A stretch of 64,000 nucleotides of DNA from JARRPM01 sp963792815 (lineage in GTDB: Bacteria > Pseudomonadota > Gammaproteobacteria > Pseudomonadales > Halieaceae). The stretch's first letter is position 1; every line of letters begins with the position of its first letter. The stretch lies in contig CAWBXR010000007.1 in assembly GCA_963792815.1 (NCBI GenBank), positions 310,001-374,000 on the forward strand. The letters are read 5' to 3'. Positions 62,946 through 64,000 of the stretch are shown one piece after another. A program made the translations under genes and the position numbers. The notes below the pieces were generated by a model. It was not told the origin of the DNA and ran no database searches. It saw only the letters and a list, made by a program, of their open reading frames with translations.

Positions 62946-63365
62946 TTAGCTGTCCAGCGTATCCAGGGCTTTCTGGAACCGGTTGGCGTGGCTGCGCTCT
63001 GCCTTGGCGAGGGTTTCCATCCAGTCGGCTATTTCATCAAAGCCTTCATCCCGGGCGGTTTTGGCCATGCCTGGGTACATGTCGGTGTACTCGTGGGTCT
63101 CACCGGCAATGGCTGCCTTCAGGTTGTCTGAGGTAGCGCCGATGGGAAGGCCGGTGGCCGGATCGCCCGTCTCCTCCAGGTATTCCAGGTGGCCATGGGC
63201 GTGCCCGGTTTCCCCTTCAGCCGTGGAGCGAAACACTGCGGCCACATCGTTGTAGCCTTCAACATCCGCCTTTGCGGCGAAATAGAGATAACGACGGTTG
63301 GCCTGTGATTCGCCCGCAAAAGCGTCTTTCAGGTTCTGTTCGGTTTGGCTGCCTTTCAATGACAT
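62946..63365 (-). CDS. rubrerythrin-like diiron protein (no rubredoxin domain)
   Basis: 139 residues. The four-helix diiron fold has its ligands in LKDAFAGESQANRRYLYFA, FRSTAEGETGHAHGH, IAGETHEYTDMYP and LAKAERSHANRFQ (E-x-x-H-type pairs). The C-terminal rubredoxin domain of classical rubrerythrin is missing. It would reduce peroxide or scavenge oxygen, taking electrons from another protein, most likely the adjacent Fe-S oxidoreductase. First gene of the operon, 100 bp from an FNR-like box. Confidence 0.92.
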   Translation of the reverse strand: MSLKGSQTEQNLKDAFAGESQANRRYLYFAAKADVEGYNDVAAVFRSTAEGETGHAHGHLEYLEETGDPATGLPIGATSDNLKAAIAGETHEYTDMYPGMAKTARDEGFDEIADWMETLAKAERSHANRFQKALDTLDS

Positions 63366-63465
63366 CTTGTTTCTCCTTGAGAATGGTTATCATCACCACA
63401 GGATATGTGGAGATACATAAAATAGTACACTTGGGAACGTCTGACCAATCAATTTGGATTTGCCT

Positions 63466-63479
63466 TTGATCTGCATCAG
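63466..63479. promoter_or_regulatory. FNR-like box upstream of rubrerythrin operon
   Basis: TTGATCTGCATCAG matches TTGAT-N4-ATCAA at 9 of 10 positions. It lies about 107 bp upstream of the rubrerythrin start. A -10-like TACTAT on the minus strand (63422-63427) would place it near -57. The plus-strand remnant gene at 63569 is the other possible target. Confidence 0.5.
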
Positions 63480-63568
63480 TCCGTGGTTTCACGCCCTGTG
63501 CCAGACTCGGCAAAACACAGTTTTCTTGAATCGAAGTTAATGCCCGGGGACGGGCCAAAGGCCCGCCA

Positions 63569-63808
63569 ATGCACATACTCTCTCCCCTGGATTCAGCCTT
63601 CCTGCTGGCGGAAAGCCTGGAACCTACCAGGCGCCCTTTCGGCGCAGCGGTCAACGATGTGGTTCTCGCCCGGTGTGACGCCGGCCTGCTGTATTTCGCC
63701 CTCAGCTGCGCCCGCCGAACTATCCCGCACCCGGAGGATCCGCGCCTGGCTGTTGAAGAAGCCTTCGCAGAAATCAAGAGCGCGGCCGCCGCGCTCGGGA
63801 CGGACTGA
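63569..63808 (+). pseudogene. internally deleted wax ester synthase/diacylglycerol acyltransferase remnant
   Basis: 79 codons. The start, LSPLDSAFLLAESLEPTRRP, resembles the extreme N-terminus of WS/DGAT enzymes; GAAVNDVVLA matches their central G-x-x-V-N-D-V-V-L motif. The end, LLYFALSCARRTIPHPEDPR then VEEAFAEIKSAAAALG, resembles their C-terminal strand and helix. In a normal enzyme these pieces are spread over about 450 residues, and the HHxxxDG catalytic motif is absent. The frame is still open. I read it as a gene collapsed by two in-frame deletions; a short unrelated protein is the alternative. Confidence 0.5.
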
Positions 63809-63812
63809 AGCC

Positions 63813-64000
63813 ATGCTGGGTCGTATCTACCTGCTACCTCTGTTTCTCGCCCTGGGCTACGGTTTCTGGGCCAGTACCAGCTTCAAGGATATTGCGGCAG
63901 GTGTGGCGCTGTTCCTGTTCGGGATGCTGTGCATGGAACAGGGCTTCAAGGCTTATAACGGCGGCGCGCTGCAAAGACTCCTGAGCGCGTGCACCGACAG
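63813..64000 (+). CDS. Na/Pi cotransporter family protein, N-terminal part
   Basis: It starts at the ATG at 63813 and runs off the window. A membrane segment (YLLPLFLALGYGFWASTSF) is followed by IAAGVALFLFGMLCMEQGFK and GGALQRLLSAC, the opening of NptA/YjbB-type sodium-phosphate cotransporters. These have two such repeats and often a PhoU-like tail. It lies 4 bp after the remnant gene. Confidence 0.8.
   Translation, partial: MLGRIYLLPLFLALGYGFWASTSFKDIAAGVALFLFGMLCMEQGFKAYNGGALQRLLSACTD

Overview
This is a GC-rich, gene-dense bacterial window. Its housekeeping block (der-bamB-yfgM-hisS-ispG-rodZ-pilF-rlmN-ndk-iscS, then trmJ and suhB) is the classic gammaproteobacterial order. The accessory genes (CoA-dependent degradation of lipids or steroids, a PQQ alcohol dehydrogenase, a full nar nitrate-respiration locus) suggest an aquatic, metabolically flexible gammaproteobacterium, perhaps of the Halieaceae/Spongiibacteraceae kind. 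That placement is inference from gene content only.

Layout. 1-7.5 kb: end of metY, an alpha/beta hydrolase, an acyl-CoA synthetase, a frameshifted EEP-family lipoprotein and a large CehA/McbA-type PHP lipoprotein. 7.5-19 kb: a truncated globin, then the minus-strand housekeeping operon, with an iscS that has lost the rest of the isc operon and is frameshifted; then trmJ. 19-25.9 kb: suhB, a large ketoacyl synthase divergent from a GlxA/AraC regulator, a thiolase and a RibB-like protein with a degenerate RibA half. 25.9-37.3 kb: a shattered penicillin/AHL acylase gene, two crotonases, a nitroreductase, a frameshifted CoA ligase, two thiolase/Ltp-like proteins, two DUF35 proteins and a divergent extradiol dioxygenase. 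Together they look like a catabolic island for a cyclic or steroid-like carbon source. 37.3-45.6 kb: a solo periplasmic binding protein, YrbL, DUF4124 and DUF3313 proteins, a cold-shock protein, a PQQ dehydrogenase lipoprotein, two small lipoproteins and a porin-like protein. 45.6-58 kb: narK1K2GHJI on the minus strand, divergent from narXL, with a recognisable FNR/NarL control region between them. 58-64 kb: DUF2058, a tyrosine phosphatase, a GNAT, a secreted protein, the rubrerythrin / Fe-S oxidoreductase / DUF3501 operon behind an FNR-like box, a wax-ester-synthase remnant and the start of a Na/Pi cotransporter.

Two cross-cutting observations stand out. First, four copies of a repeat with a conserved 60-nt core sit in two intergenic regions. 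Each core is bracketed by long, near-perfect inverted arms whose sequence differs in every copy. The copies occur as two head-to-head pairs, and internal base changes are compensatory, so a folded structure appears to be conserved. This is the best candidate here for something undescribed. Second, at least seven genes carry single-base frameshifts, several of them explained by one base more or less in a short homopolymer, while the proteins are otherwise well preserved. This points to indel errors in the assembly as much as to true pseudogenes. No tRNA, rRNA, CRISPR array or intact insertion sequence was seen.
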